Counted from the first letter of the stretch, positions 21,721 to 34,533 are shown. The stretch: DNA of 64,000 nucleotides from Platanthera guangdongensis (GCA_039583875.1 CM077153.1:70812482-70876481); one strand, 5' to 3'. The notes: generated by a model from the sequence alone, not told the origin. Numbers and translations are program-made.

Positions 21721-23064
21721 TCACCTTAAACGAGCCTTTATCCGGGTGGGAGACAAGTACGGTCCCATATTGCCAAACCTCTTCAACTTTGAAGGGGCGG
21801 ACCAGCGTGATCGAAGTTTCCCGGGGAAAAGTCTAAGCCGTGAGTTATAAAGAAGGACAAGATTGCCCGGAGAAAAAGTTTTTTGGGGCTTAAGTTTTCG
21901 GTCGTGATAAAACTTAGAATGCTCCTTATAGAACTTATTGCTCTCGTAAGCGTTTGCATGCCATTCATGGAGCTCGTTTAGTTGCAGTTTTCTATTTTGG
22001 GCGGCTAAGTGAGCGTCGATATTTAAGAGTTTTAAAGCCCAAAGTGCACGATGTTCTAATTCTACGGGGAGATGACACGCTTTGCCGTAGACTAATCGAT
22101 GCGGCGTACAACCAATTGCGGTTTTGTATGCGGTATGATAAGCCCACAACGCATCAGCGAGTTTGATGGACCAATCTTTCCTATTAAGTGAAACAGTTTT
22201 CTCTAATATGCGCTTTATCTCTCGATTTACTACCTCTACTTGGTCACTAGTTTGCGGGTGGTAGGGGGTGGCAAGTTTGTGCGTGACGTCGTATCTAGCT
22301 AACGTCTTAGCCATCTGGGTGTTGAAGAAATGCGTCCCCCTATCGCTTACAATAACGCGCGGAGTGCCGAAGCGATAAAATAGTTTTTTAAGAAATGTAA
22401 CGACTACTCGCGCATCGTTGGTGGGGAGAGCTTGCGCTTCTGCCCACCTCGATACGTAGTAAACCGCTACTAAAATATAATTATTTTTCAAAGATGGAGG
22501 TAGGGGGCCAACGAAATCTATGCCCCATAAATCGAAGACTTCGCATTCTAAAAACAAATTTTGGGGCATCTCGTCGCGACGAGAGATGTTACCTGACCGT
22601 TGACAGCTATCGCATGCGCGCACAAAATTGTGAGCGTATTTGAATAGAGTGGGCCAAAAGAAGCCCGCCTCCAGCGCCTTCCGCGCGGTCCGATTAGCTT
22701 GATAATGCCCACCAGCCGGACCCTCGTGGCAGTGCCTAAGGATTTGCGTGAACTCCACACCCGCGACACATCTTCGGACTGCTTGGTCCGCGCAGATATG
22801 AAAAAGAAAAGGGTCCTCCCAAAAGAAATATTTCAAGTCAGAAAAGAATTTCTTCTTTTGATGGCTCGAAAAGTATTTTGGAAGCACCCTCGCAACTAAA
22901 TAGTTCGCAAAATCTGTGAACCAAGGCGTGGAAGATGAACAAGTAGTTATGGCAAGGAGACGTTCCTCGGGGAATCTGTCATTTATGTCAGATTTGACGA
23001 GCGCTTCCACAGCGGGATTTTCTAAGCGGGAGAGGTGATCGGCGGTTAAATTTTCCGCACCTCT
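21721..23064 (-). pseudogene. A1 integrase
   Basis: The longest piece of A1 pol (about 430 codons open). It inserts element cDNA into the genome. The HHCC zinc finger is complete ([12 protein letters not shown], then ACDSCQRSG), followed by the catalytic core with [17 protein letters not shown] and QVEVVNREI supplying the D,D,E residues. The expected segments [11 protein letters not shown] and YGKACHLP are visible. The C-terminal part ends early at 21721. Its upstream link to RNase H is broken by a one-base frameshift near 23060. Apart from that this domain looks the best preserved of the element. Confidence 0.88.
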
Positions 23065-23454
23065 TATCCCGGATCTCTAAATCGAACTCCTGCAAGAGGA
23101 GGATCCATCGAAGAAGGCGGGGTGAGGCGTCCGTTTTTGCTAACAAATATTTTAAGGCAGAATGGTCAGTAAATACGATAACTTTGGATAGCGTGATATA
23201 CGAGCGAAACTTATCGAAAGCAAAAACAACGGCTAAAAGTTCCTTTTTCATTGTCGTGTAATTTCCTTGTGCGGAAGTGAGTGTCTTGCTAGCGTAGTAA
23301 ATAGGATGAAAATATTTGTTTATATGTTGGCCAAGAATGACACCTACGACAATATCACTAGCGTCGCACATAATCTCGAACGGAAGGTCCAATCGGGCGC
23401 CACTAAAATAGGTGAATTGATTAGTTTTTGTTTTATAAAATTAAAAGCAGACTA
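22988..23454 (-). pseudogene. A1 RNase H
   Basis: Degrades the RNA strand of the RNA-DNA hybrid. FEIMCDASD supplies the first catalytic Asp, [11 protein letters not shown] the Glu and [13 protein letters not shown] the second Asp, all kept. The frame from RT is broken by a TAG at the start (23454-23452), where a coding Leu or similar is expected, and the C-terminal end leaves frame near 23060 before the conserved end of the domain. Confidence 0.85.
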
Positions 23455-24195
23455 GCATTCGCTATCAAAGACAAAATTTGATTCCTTTTCCAAGAGGCGA
23501 GTATGCGACTTTGTTATTTTTGAAAAATCTTGAATAAAATGCCTATAAAAGCCTGCGTGCCCTAAGAAACTCCTAATTGATTTAACGTTGGAAGGCTGGG
23601 GAAGCTTTTCGATAATTTCAACTTTGGCCTTATCGACCTCCATCCCCTTAGACGAAATCATATGGCCGAGAACCAAACCTTCTCGAACCATAAAGTTACA
23701 TTTTTCCCAATTTAAAACAAGATGCGTGTCCTCGCATCGCTGAAGGACACGATCTAAATTACGAAGACAGGATGGGAAAGAGCTTTCGAAAACAGAGAAG
23801 TCAGCCATAAAGACTTCCATAATGTCTCCTACCAGCTCGCCAAAGATCGCCAGCATACATCTTTGGAATGTAGTGGGCGCGTTGCAGAGGCCAAATGGAA
23901 TTCTTCGATATGCGAAGGTACCAAACGGGCAGGTAAAAGTTGTTTCCTCTTGGTCATCGGGGGAAATGGGGATTTGGAAAAACCACGATAATCCATCAAG
24001 AAAACAAAAATACGGATGACCGGACAAACGCTCTAAAATTTGGTCTAAGAATGGTAGTGGGAAATGATCCTTACGAGTGGCGTCATTTAGTTTTCTATAA
24101 TCGATGCACACCCGCCAACCCGTAATAGTACGAGTTGGGACAAGTTCATTGTGCTCATTCTCCACTACGGTAAGACCGCCCTTTTTGGGCACCAC
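23455..24195 (-). pseudogene. A1 reverse transcriptase
   Basis: Copies the element RNA into DNA. Blocks GWRVCIDYRKLN, ATRKDHFPLPF, IPFGLCNAPTTFQRCM and the post-catalytic SKGMEVDKAKVE are clear and Athila-like. The metal-binding pair is damaged: the motif reads F-M-A-D-F with Ala (GCT, 23805-23803) where Asp is expected, and the earlier D-x-x-S-G block reads DGLSW. It is separated from the protease part by a frameshift near 24180. Inactive by these changes alone. Confidence 0.88.
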
Positions 24196-25127
24196 GTGAA
24201 TGGACTAACCCACGTACTATCTGATATGGGATAAATAATCCCCTCATCTAATAATTTAATAATTTTGGCTTTAATGACGCCTTTCATGTTTGGATTAAGA
24301 CGTCGCTGCGGCTGAATAGTTTTGCGACAATTATCGAGAAGGAAAATCTTATGTGTGCAGAAAGACGGGTTAATCCCTTTGAGATGAGAAATTTGCCACG
24401 TAATTGTGTGGCGATGTTTAAACAAAACTCCCAATAAATCGGAAGTCTCCGATTCGGTCAAATGCAAAGAAATGATAACGGGAAGGGTATCATCTTTTCC
24501 CAAAAAGGCGTATTTGAGTGAATCGGGTAGGGGTTTTAGTTCAAGGCAGGGCGGTTCTTCTAACGAGGTTTTAATTCCTATGTCTTTCTTACCAATTGGT
24601 TCGAAAGGCAAGTCTATAGAGGTATCCTCATCGCATTTAAAATTTTTGAGTGCATAAATATCGTCGTGTAAAAAAGTATACTCAAAAATAGGGGAAGAAC
24701 AATCTTCGAGATATGTGCCTAAATTATAACAAAAGTCATCGCTCGATGACGAGTCTCCTATGGAGGGATTAATAGAGAAAGTAACTTCATCATCTCCTAC
24801 CCGAAGGAGGATACGACTGTTACTGACATCAATTAATGCGCGGGAGGTAGTGAGAAAAGGGCGACCGAGTATAATTGGTACATCGGTGTCCTCCTCGATG
24901 TCCAAGATGACGAAGTCTACCGGAAAGATAAACTTATCAACTCGGACAAGTATGTCCTCCACTACCCCGACGGGAAACTTAACCGAGCGATCTGCTAGTT
25001 GGATTCGCATTTTAGTAGGGGCCGGAGTGCCCAAACATAATTTTTGAAAGAGCAAGAACGACATCAAATTAATGCTCGCGCCTAAATCTGCTAGAGTGTA
25101 TTTTACTAATATATTGCCAAAAAGCAC
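24165..25127 (-). pseudogene. A1 aspartic protease and linker to RT
   Basis: Processes the Gag-Pol polyprotein. The active-site block ADLGASINLM is present near the start of this piece and the flap-side ILGRPFL follows about 75 residues later, a normal spacing. The remainder is the poorly conserved linker that leads to the start of RT (LLDEGIIYPISDSTWVSP), where a frameshift cuts the frame. The frame from gag is also shifted near 25130. Confidence 0.85.
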
Positions 25128-26877
25128 GGGATCGAGAACCGTCTCGGGTCATTTCTTTTTAGGGGCAATTTATTAGTAAGAGCCGCTGAGCAGTCAGCAT
25201 TTAGAGAAATACGTGAAATATTTTCTAATTTTTGTTTATTGGAAAGAAGTTGTTTTAAGTATTTTGCATATTTAGGCATCTGAGAGATTGCCTCGCAGAA
25301 GGGAACATTAATATGAATTTGTTTTAATAATAAAATAAATTTTTCATATTGCGCGTCCTTACGCTCACGATCAAGCTTGTGTGGATATGACAAGGGCGTT
25401 TTAATAATTTTTTCATTTAAAATTTGTAAAGGCGGCGTAATCGAAGAAGGGGGAAGAGGGGTCGGAGGTGAAATATGTACCTGAGGATCAGTCCGTTTTG
25501 GATCGATCACCTACTTTCCGCTACGGAGGGTTATAGCGTTGATATTCTACCGCGGATTGGGCTCTGTGTTTCCCGGCAGTGCCCCGAGCGCGCGCTCGGA
25601 CATCATTCACGCAAGCTATCCAACCTGGAGTTCTAAGTTTTTTAGCGATCCGGTGATGTTCCGGATATTTTACTCGTTGTAAGGGATATATTTAGAAAAC
25701 TCCTCCTCCATCGGGGAGGGTTTTGGAAGAGGGGGAGGCGGAAGAAATCCGGGCGCGAAAGAATTGGGCGGGCGCTGCGCATTATTTGCATTACTCCATG
25801 AGAAGTTGGGGTGGTTCCTCCTACCCAAATTATAGTTATTGCTATAAGTGTTGCTGTTGGGGTTGAAGGAAGGTCGCCCAGAATTCCCCACGTAGTCTAC
25901 GAATTCATTGACCACGCCGACATTTGGGAGAATCACCCAAGGAGGAGTGGTGGAGGCAGCAGACATCTCCGCCACCTGCTTCATCAGCCTTTCAACTTGA
26001 AGGGCTAAGTGGGCAGTGGCATCCACTTCGAAGAGGCCGACCGCCTGCTTGGGACGTCCCCGCGGGAGGTTCCATTGGTAGGTGTTCATAGCCATCTCTT
26101 CAATAAGAACTTGGACAGCCTCGGGGGTCTTATTATTCAAGGTACCACCGGCAGCCGCGTCAATCATTTGACGCGTCTGATAGTTAAGCCCATTGTAGAA
26201 GATTTGGACCTGCAACCACGCAGGTAGCGCGTGGTGCGGACACTTGCGGAGGAAGTCTTTAAAGTGCTCCCAAGTCTCAAATAGAGACTCGGAATCGTTC
26301 TGCACGAACGAAGAAATGTCCGCCCGCAACTTTGTAGTTTTGGCGGGCGGAAAATACTTCGTTAAGAACCGCTCCGCAAGCTCGGCCCAGGTCGTGAAAC
26401 ATCCTCGGGCGATGGAATTTAACTACGCCTTAGCTTTGGATCTGAGGCAGAATGGAAAAAGGCGCAAACGAATGGCATCATCAGTGACGACATTGATCTT
26501 AAAAGTATCGCAAATCTCCAAAAAAACTAGACAAATGAATGTTCGGGTCCTCATCCGGCAGTCCATCGAACTGCACGGCATTTTGGATCATTTGGATAAC
26601 GCTCGATTTGATCTCAAAGTTATTGTTCGCCACCGTCGGGCGAACAATACTGGACCCAGTATCGTCCAAATTTGGTCGGGCGTAATATGACATTGTACGC
26701 TGGACAGCCGCGTTCGGATTGGGGTCGGCCATAGCAACGGCAGAGGGTTCTCCGATGGATTCTTTGGGATCCAAAGACGAATTTCGGCGTTGAGACCGAA
26801 TACGCGCAAGCGAGCGTTCGATCTCTGGATTGAAATACAAATTTTCGGACTCCGAAGGATGTCCCCGGGTCATACAC
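25128..26877 (-). pseudogene. gag: A1 Gag, broken
   Basis: An N-terminal piece (26873-26499) with the arginine-rich start is shifted out of frame at an A-run near 26520. The capsid-like central piece (about 26510-25670) contains ETWEHFKDFLRKCPHH and YNGLNYQTRQMIDAAAGG, a signature of Athila Gag. A stop at 25670 is followed, still in element order, by VGQLA-type and proline-rich C-terminal segments to 25130. A second, similar copy of this region lies at 62936-64000 and lacks that stop. Confidence 0.88.
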
Positions 26878-27012
26878 CCTAAAATATAAAGTAGAAAATT
26901 AACTTCTTTTTTTTGGATTTTGAAGAAAAGTTTTTAAGTTTTTTTTTAGTTTTTTTACAAATAAAGGTAAAAGTAATAGACTTCGGATTCAGAATAACAA
27001 CTCAAAGAGATT

Positions 27013-27029
27013 CCCCGGCAACACCGCCA
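27013..27029 (-). other. A1 primer binding site, tRNA-Asp type
   Basis: On the minus strand TGGCGGTGTTGCCGGGG matches the complement of the plant tRNA-Asp 3' end at 15 of 17 bases. It lies six bases inside the 5' LTR end (AGTTTT spacer), as in many Athila and Tat elements. Confidence 0.8.
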
Positions 27030-27035
27030 AAAACT

Positions 27036-30000
27036 TGATTGAGCCCGGGAACAGACTCGTATTGTGGTTGGTTCGATGAGTCGATCGCTGCGGGCTTGCT
27101 TCGGTAGGCAAGTGTACGTATCGAAAGTAGTACTCGATATTCGGGAGAATACCGAGGTCGTATTATTCCCGGGAATGGGTTGATTACCCCTACTGCTCGG
27201 AGAACACTATTATTTTACCGAAATATTAAGTTGAGGGTTTTAATTAAAATAGGACAAAAATAGATTTTAGAATATAGTCGATGAAGAGATAACTCCCGGT
27301 ATCGAATTACGTTAGGATTAAAAATAGATTTGAATAACTAAAGATCTAAAGTTTCAATTTAATTAAAGCGGAAACTTGGCTGTGGAGGTTCAAAATAATA
27401 AGCTCACCTATCTCTAGGAATATCGCTCACCTGGATATTAAGGCTATTCGACCGGGCTCTTGTCCGACGAAGGATTCCCCTTAATGCCCGTAGTATGCTA
27501 AGAACCCCGCTATTGGGTGGGGAACCCAATCCGGTAGAGTTACCGAGCCTCCTCTCTCGAGGGTTAGTGCGGAACTCTATTTACCCAGGGGTGATCTGTC
27601 CATACGCACGACCTCTCGGCTAGCTAGCGTATGGATAACGGAAATAGAGCCCACACATCGATATGTGGTTCTACGCATCGTTAACCCAGGGTAAACCTTA
27701 AGTTTTTTAATTAAATATAATCATGAGACCTTTAGTTATTTAAAACATTTTTAATCCCAAAGCTCTTCGATACCGATGGATAAAAGCAATTAGCCACTCA
27801 TCGGAATGGGGACAGCTTATGAGTTTGGTTATGCGAGCGTTCTAAACTATTCGCTGAAGGGTTATAAAGAAAAAAAGAAGAAAAGTAAGATAACATAATG
27901 TTAGAAAAGATACTACAAACAAACACACCCGCATTCATCCAAACACATAATAAAGAGACAGAAATAAACCTAAGTTACAAGAAAGAGAAAATTACATAAT
28001 TGAAATTGCAAGTCCGACTCAAACGAGTGGGGGCGGGAAATAAAAGCTGAAAATTGCAAGTCCTACTCAACCGAGTAGGACTGAAATGAAAGCGAGTCCT
28101 ACTCAAATGAGTAGGAGAAAATAAATGCGATTACAGGGCTTTCTCAAATATTTATAGGGAAATAAAGACACGCCATTTAACTCTTAACGAGTATGCGAAA
28201 ATAAATGCGAGTACAAGTCTTACTCAAACGAGTAGGCGAGAAATAAAGTCCGTCCATTTAACTCAAGTGAGTAGGCGGAAAAATAAAGAGAAGACAGCCA
28301 TTTAACACAAGTGAGTAGGCGGTAAAATAAAGAATGAAAATTACAAGTCCCACTCAAATGAGTAGGACTGAAAATACAATCCAGCCATTTAACTTAAGTG
28401 AGTAGGCGGAAAAATAAAAATACACACACTTGCTTGAATAAAATCAAGCCATTTAACTCAAGTGAGTAGGCGGTAAATAAAAATACACACAATTGCTTGA
28501 ATAAAATCCAGCCATTTAACTCAAATGAGTAGGCGGAAAATAAAAACAACACACGCACTCTACTTGAAAGTAACTACTCACGCACTTGACATAAATAAAC
28601 ACAAACACACATACACACTTGCATAAATTAAATAAGATGATAAAGATTATCTCATACACTCACGCACTCGGGCGTAAAATAAGAGAAACAAAGTTATTGA
28701 AAAACTAAAATGACTGCATTTCTACCGCTGGAATGCAGTAGAAATGCATAAAAAGGCAAAAAAAAATAGTTTGAGCAAAAAGTTTTGAAATTAAAGTGAA
28801 CAAAGCAAGTGACCGAAAAATTAAAACGTTTGCATTTTTACTGTTAGATTTTGACAGAATTGAATAAAAAGTGGAAATAAAAAATGTTCGAGCAAAATTA
28901 TTTTTATGTAATTAAAAAAATGAGAGCTGTTGAAAAATTTAAAGTAACGCATAATCTAGTTTTAAAGCATTGTAAAACGGGTAAAAAAGGTGTAAAACAA
29001 AAAAAAAATGAAAGTAAAACTCTAAGTCAAACTGATTCTAAAGAGTATTAAAAAAATGGTTATAATGACAGCTAGAAATGTTGATAAAAATGAAAGTGAA
29101 TCAAAAGGTTTTTCATTTGAAAGTATAAATTTTGCAATTTTTAAGCTCATAAACACGCACACGCATTATGAAAATGAAAACAAAAGTACTTAGGATTGAT
29201 GAAAAGGAGGCCTTCAGAGTTTTTTCAAAGCATTATAAGGATGAAAAGAAAAGATTTTATTAACAAAAAAGTTGATTACAATGCTTAAACAAACTTGAAA
29301 AGGAGGGGGAAAGATCCTTACATAGCCCCAAAACTAGCTCCAAACGGCAGCCCTTGGCATCAAAACGGTTCAAAAATTTGGAACTGTTAACTCATAAAAC
29401 AACTGCCCTTTTATAAGCAAATACTTCCAAGTATACGCCCTCCGACACGGGCTTGTCGGGGGGCGTGTCAGCATTATTTAACAGCAGAATTCGACGTTCT
29501 GACGGTGATGTGACATTGCGGCTGAAAACACGTTGGTCACACCCCATGACACGGGCGTGACTGTGGGCGTGTCGGGGAGGTTGAAATGTGCGTTGTTTGC
29601 GTCGAAAGTCGTCGGCGGCGGTTTGTCGGGCCAGGTGGCGGAAGTCACGCCCCAGGTCACGGCGTGACTCTGGGCGTGTCGGGGGTTCGACGATCGTCGA
29701 GCAGAATAATGGGTTCGACAATCGTCGAGCGGGAAGATCGTCGAGCGCGGGTCTTTGTCAACCAGGTGGAGGAGTCACGCCCTTGGTCACCGGCGTGACG
29801 CTCGACATGTCGGATTGTTCGATGATCGTCAAGCTGAAAAATTGTCAAACGGGAAAATGGGTTCGACGATCGTCGAGTGGTATGGACACGGGCTTGGGTC
29901 ACATCCCATGTCGGGTGACACGGGCGTGACGCCAGGCATGTCAGGCTTTTCTCTTCAAAAATCATCGATTTCGCTGGAATTTGACGGGTCACGCCCTGGT

Positions 30001-30206
30001 CACGGGCGTGACCAACAGTACACGGGCGTGATATGTATATTTTTGGCAGATTTTTTGATTTTTATCTGAAAAACAAAATAAATAAATTAGCAAAATATTT
30101 ACAATAAAAGAAATATTTTATTAAACAAATGTAAGTAAAAATGACAAAAATAAAGTAAAATGACTGATATAATGTACATAAAACTAGGTATATTTACAAT
30201 TCATCA
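27036..30206 (-). repeat. A1 5' LTR (3,171 bp)
   Basis: Partner of 16717-19801, somewhat longer mainly because of extra copies of a unit built on CATTTAACTCAAGTGAG and GTAGGCGG at about 28225-28330. It has the same palindrome arrays at 29434-30030 and TATA box at 29417-29406. The hairpin at 28715-28750 has one arm changed. The LTRs differ by scattered substitutions and unit-number changes, so the insertion is not recent. Confidence 0.93.
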
Positions 30207-30240
30207 CCTGCTTATCCTGCGCCAGCGAATGGATTATGCG
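30207..30240 (-). pseudogene. Remainder of the second antisense ORF exon beyond A1
   Basis: Starts with the second CCTGC duplication. On the minus strand it gives an open stretch that joins in frame, through the duplication, with the exon at 16716. It is cut at about 30240 by Copia C1. Confidence 0.6.
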
Positions 30241-31016
30241 CGCATGCTTAAAGCACTGTGTTTAGATTTATTAAAATCTGAGAAGGAAATCATTTCTCTC
30301 AGAAATCAGCTATCTGAACACAGCACTTTAAAATCAGAAAACCTCAAACTCTCTGAGGAGTTGGAATGCTATAGGGAGCAGATAGCTTCACTGAAAAGTG
30401 AACTATCAGAGGCCAAAAAGTTTGAAGAATCCCTTAATGGGAGAAGTATCAAACTGATGGACATCACAAGCACAGTGAACTCAAGATTCAGTAGTACACT
30501 GGGCTTGGGTGCCTCATCTAGCCAACCCATAGTATTAACAACCCAAATCTAATTTATCTCTGATAAAGGTAAGGGAGTTGTAGAGGTAGCTAGGAAGAAT
30601 TCTGATCTACCTAAGAAAACCATAGTTCAACAGAAATCGTCGAACGGAGCCCGACGATCGCCGAATGGAGCTCAACGATCTCAGGCTAAATCGTCGAACT
30701 CAGGTCGACGATCTCTGAACCCTGAACTCTAGCATAGTCGATCTTCGAACAGAGCTCGACGATTTGACACAAGATCGTCGAACTCAGCTCAGAGATCGTC
30801 GAACAGAGCTCAGAGTTTTGAAAACTTTTTCAAAGGCAAATCAAACTTCAATCCTAGAGGTCCTACATCTCAAAGGTTTAACCCTTATACTGAATGGATA
30901 ATACCTCCTAGGAGATATCATCTTGAAGGCTATAAGAGTCAACCAGAGATGTCTTTTATTTCTGAATTCAAAGGTTATCAACCTAGCCCCAAGGTAAACT
31001 GGGTCAAAAACAAATA
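30241..31016 (+). pseudogene. gag: C1 Gag, C-terminal part with palindrome-encoded repeats
   Basis: The frame starts with a coiled-coil-like stretch also present in C3 (FEESLNGRSIKLMDITS in both). It continues through a stretch at 30628-30815 made of TCGTCGAAC and GTCGACGATC words, which translate to repeated SSN..RRS-type peptides, and ends at TAA 31014-31016. Two internal stops (30550-30552 TAA, 30730-30732 TAG) break it. A pyrimidine-rich tract ending in TAG/GTGAAG lies between its end and pol. Confidence 0.75.
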
Positions 31017-31033
31017 AATTGTTTTTTGTGTAG

Positions 31034-34000
31034 GTGAAGACCTATCCAACATTAAACCAGCAATGGTATCTGGATAGTGGGTACTCAAAGCACATGATAG
31101 GAAACAAGGAGAACTTCACTTCCTTCAAAGCCAAACTTGGACCCAAAGTAATATTTGGTGATTCAAACTTTGGACTAACAAAAGGATATGGTAATATCCT
31201 GATTGGCACAGTCACCTTCAAGAAAGTAGCCTATGTGGAAGGACTGAAGCACAACTTAATTAGTATCAGTCAACTGTGTGATGAAGGCTAACAATTGACT
31301 TTCAGCAAATCCTCATGCAAGATCAAATCAGAGGACAACACAACTGTGTTGACAGGTAAAAGGAAAGGTAACATCTATCTTGTAGATTTTCTTTCAACTA
31401 AGGTAGATTTATGCTTGTTTAATTCTATTTGTAGACCTAATGAATTATGGCATAAGAGATTAGGACATATAAACCTTAGAACCATTGCTAGGCTATTCAA
31501 GGACAACCTTGTTAGCGGACTACCTTTTGGCCCCTACAAGAAGGAAGGACTTTGAAGGGCTTGTCAATTAGGCAAGCAAACCAAAAATAGTTTCAAGTCA
31601 CTTAATAAGAGTGATTCACCTAGGATTTTGTATTTGTTACACATGGATCTTTTTGGACCCATTACAGTACAAAGCTTAGGAGGGAAATCCTATACTTCAG
31701 TGGTTATAAATATCTTCTCTAGATTCACATGGGTGTTCTTTCTGAGGAAAGGTCTGATAACGTCAAGTGTTTGACAGAGTTTCTCAAATGCATACAAAGT
31801 GAGTTCAATACTCACATTGCCCTGATCAGAAGTGATCATGGGACAGAGTTTGTTTCTCTTCTTATGCAAGAGTTTTGTTAAAGTGAAGGGATCAGGCATA
31901 CTTTATCAGCCCCTAGAACTCCCCAACAAAATGGGGTAGCTGAAAGGAAAAATAGAACCCTTATTGAATCTACTACTACATTGTTGTCAGATGCTCATCT
32001 TACTCTATCCTTTTGAGCAGAGGCAGTGAAGACCTCCAACTATGTGTTGAATAGAAGTTTGATACATAAACTGAAGGGCAAGACTCCCTATGATTTACTC
32101 AAAGGGAAGAAACCTAAAGTAGATTACTTAAAAATCTTTGGTTGTATTTGCTACATTCATAATAATGACAAGAAATACTTAGTAAAATTTCAAGCTAACG
32201 CTGGTGAAGGAGTATTTCTGGGATACTCCATGATCAGTAAAGCTTATAGGGTATATAATAAATCTACTCTCAAAATTGAAGAATCTGTTCATATATCTTT
32301 TGATGAATTTAACATGTCTTTCAAGTAGAAGAATACTTCTACCATAGAACCTTTGTAGGTACACTCTCTTGATGAAGACTTGGACAGGTTACAAATTATT
32401 CAAAAAGATGAAAACAGTGAAGATGAAGATGTCATTCAACATCTTGAAGAGAATCTTCTTGAAGAGCAAGTTGTTGTACCACAACAGGAAACACCAACAC
32501 AGGTTGGTGAACATTCAACATCTCCTGTTGATTTAGTAATATCAAGAGACCATCCAATCTCCCAAGTGATTGGAGACATCTCATCTAGTGTGCAAACCAG
32601 AAATCAGGTCAACCAAAACCTGATGCACACTTGCTTTCTTTCTCAAATTGAACCTCAATCCATTCAAGTTGCAGAGCAAGATCCACACTGGATCATTGCA
32701 ATGCAAGAGGAGTTGCATCAATTTGAAAGGAACAAAGTTTGGGAACTAGTGCCAAGGCCAAAGGATCACTCCATTGTTGGAACAAAATGGGTGTTCAGAA
32801 ATAAATTGGATGATCAAGGAGTCATTGTAAGGAACAAGGCAAGACTAGTTGCTCAAGGATACTCTCAAGAAGAAGGGATAGACTATGACCAGACCTTTGC
32901 ACCAGTTGCAAGGTTAGAGGCCATAAGAATCTTCTTAGCATATGCAGCACACAAAGGATTCAAAGAATACCAGATGGATGTAAAGAGTGTTTTTCTCAAT
33001 GGAGATATCAAAGAAGAAGTCTATGTCAGACTACCCCTAGGTTTTATCTCTTCAACTCATCCTGATCATGTTTTCAAATTGCATAAAGCATTATATGGTC
33101 TAAATCAAGCTCCTAGAGCATGGTATGATACCTTAGCATGCTTTCTTCTGAAAAATGATTTTATAATGGGTAGAGTAGACCAAACTCTTTTTATTAGAAC
33201 CCATAAGTCTCATACCCTACTAGTATAAATCTATGTAGATGATATTATATTTGGTTCTACTGATTCAAATTTGTGCAGAAAGTTTTCCAACCTAATGCAT
33301 TCTAAATTTGAAATGAGTAGCATGGGTGAGCTATCCTTCTTTCTAGGATTACAAATCAAACAACATGCTGAAGGCATATTTATTTCTCAAACCAAGTATG
33401 CAAAAGAATTGGTTAAGAAATTTGGTATGTCTGAAGCATCATGTATGAAAACACCTATGCCTACTAATGCTGTATTAGATGCTGATGAACATGGGAAACC
33501 TGTTGATCAGACAATATATAGAGCAATGATTGGCTCTTTATTGTACCTTACAGCTAGTAGACCTGACATAATGTTTGTTACATGCATATGTGCTAGATTC
33601 CAAGTGAGCCCTAGAGAGTCACACTTAACCTTAGTAAGAAGGATTCTTAGGTATGTAAAAAGTTGTCCAAATCTAGGTCTCTGGTATCCAAAAGATTCGA
33701 CATTTGACTTAACTGGATTTTCAAATGCTGATTATGCTGGATGCAGAATAGACAGGAAAAGCACCAGTGGAACTTGTCAGTTTCTTGGTGACACACTTGT
33801 CTCTTGGTTTTGCAAGAAACAAACATCTGTGTCAACCTCAACTGCTGAAGCTGAATATATGGCTGCAGGTAGTTGTTGTTCACAAATCTTGTGGATTCAA
33901 AACCAACTCCTAGACTACGGCTACAACTTAGAGAAGTCTAAAATATTTTCTGATAATACTAGTGTTATTTCTATTGCACAAAATCCAGTCCTCCATAGTA

Positions 34001-34158
34001 GGACAAAACATATAGAAATTAGGCATCACTTTCTAAGGGATAATGTTGAGAAAAACAAAATTGAACTTCAATATATCCCAACTGATTTGCAAAGGGGAGA
34101 TATTTTCACCAAACCTTTGGATGAAAAGAAACATACATTCTTCCTTAATCAGTTATGA
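31034..34158 (+). pseudogene. pol: C1 Pol (protease-integrase-RT-RNase H)
   Basis: Copia order. Protease site WYLDSGYSKHM is near the start. The integrase finger is seen around 31450-31590 (WHKRLGHI, then a Cys pair interrupted by TGA 31553-31555), and the core shows [16 protein letters not shown] and NGVAERKNRT, with a frameshift near 31750. RT covers about 32690-33260 ([18 protein letters not shown] to [10 protein letters not shown]). RNase H ends with the typical DIFTKPL at 34110-34130. Stops include 31289, 31553 and 33226 and others near 31880, 32014, 32326 and 32356. Confidence 0.9.
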
Positions 34159-34254
34159 ATATTAGATGGAGGAAGTTTAAAATAAGATCCAAGATTTTAA
34201 AAATCTAAAAATGACCAAGACTAGGAAAATCAAAATGTTTTTTCTAGTGTATAG

Positions 34255-34515
34255 AGTATGTTTCTGGTCTCTGAACTGCGCTCGATGATTTTCCCCAAAA
34301 TCGTCGAACGGAGATCGACGATTTCAGAAATCTTCGACCAGAGTTCAGCGCTTCTCAGATAATGCTAAACTATCTTTCTTCAGGTCAGCGATCGTCGAAC
34401 GGAGCTCGACGCTCTCCAATATCGTCGAACGGAGATCGACAATGTTGATCACCTTTCAGTTTCCTTTAGAAGCCCAGATCGTCGAACAGAGTTCAACGAT
34501 CTTTCCTTTTCTGCG
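34255..34515 (+). repeat. C1 palindrome array in the pol-ORF3 spacer
   Basis: Repeated words ATCGTCGAAC.GAG and CTCGACGAT, the same family as in the C1 LTR (37885-38190). It lies between the pol stop and a TATA-like box before ORF3. Confidence 0.8.
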
Positions 34516-34526
34516 TCAAATCCTAA

Positions 34527-34533
34527 TATAAAA
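34527..34533 (+). promoter_or_regulatory. TATA-like box before C1 ORF3
   Basis: TATAAAA lies directly after the palindrome array and 120 bp before the ORF3 ATG at 34647. C2 has the same arrangement at 53475, which supports a real internal promoter. Confidence 0.5.

Larger units (their letters stand above)
16717..30206 (-). mobile_element. Athila-type Ty3/Gypsy element A1, full length
   Basis: Two direct LTRs, a tRNA-Asp-type primer site, polypurine tract and a perfect 5-bp target duplication define a complete insertion of about 13.5 kb on the minus strand. Order in element direction: LTR, primer site, gag, protease, RT, RNase H, integrase, a long AT-rich non-coding stretch, LTR. RT and protease sequences (ADLGASIN, CIDYRKLN, FGLCNAP) are Athila-like. 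Gag and pol are broken by several frameshifts and stops and the RT catalytic Asp is altered, so it cannot move alone. Where Athila elements often carry an extra ORF, this one has only AT-rich DNA. Confidence 0.95.
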
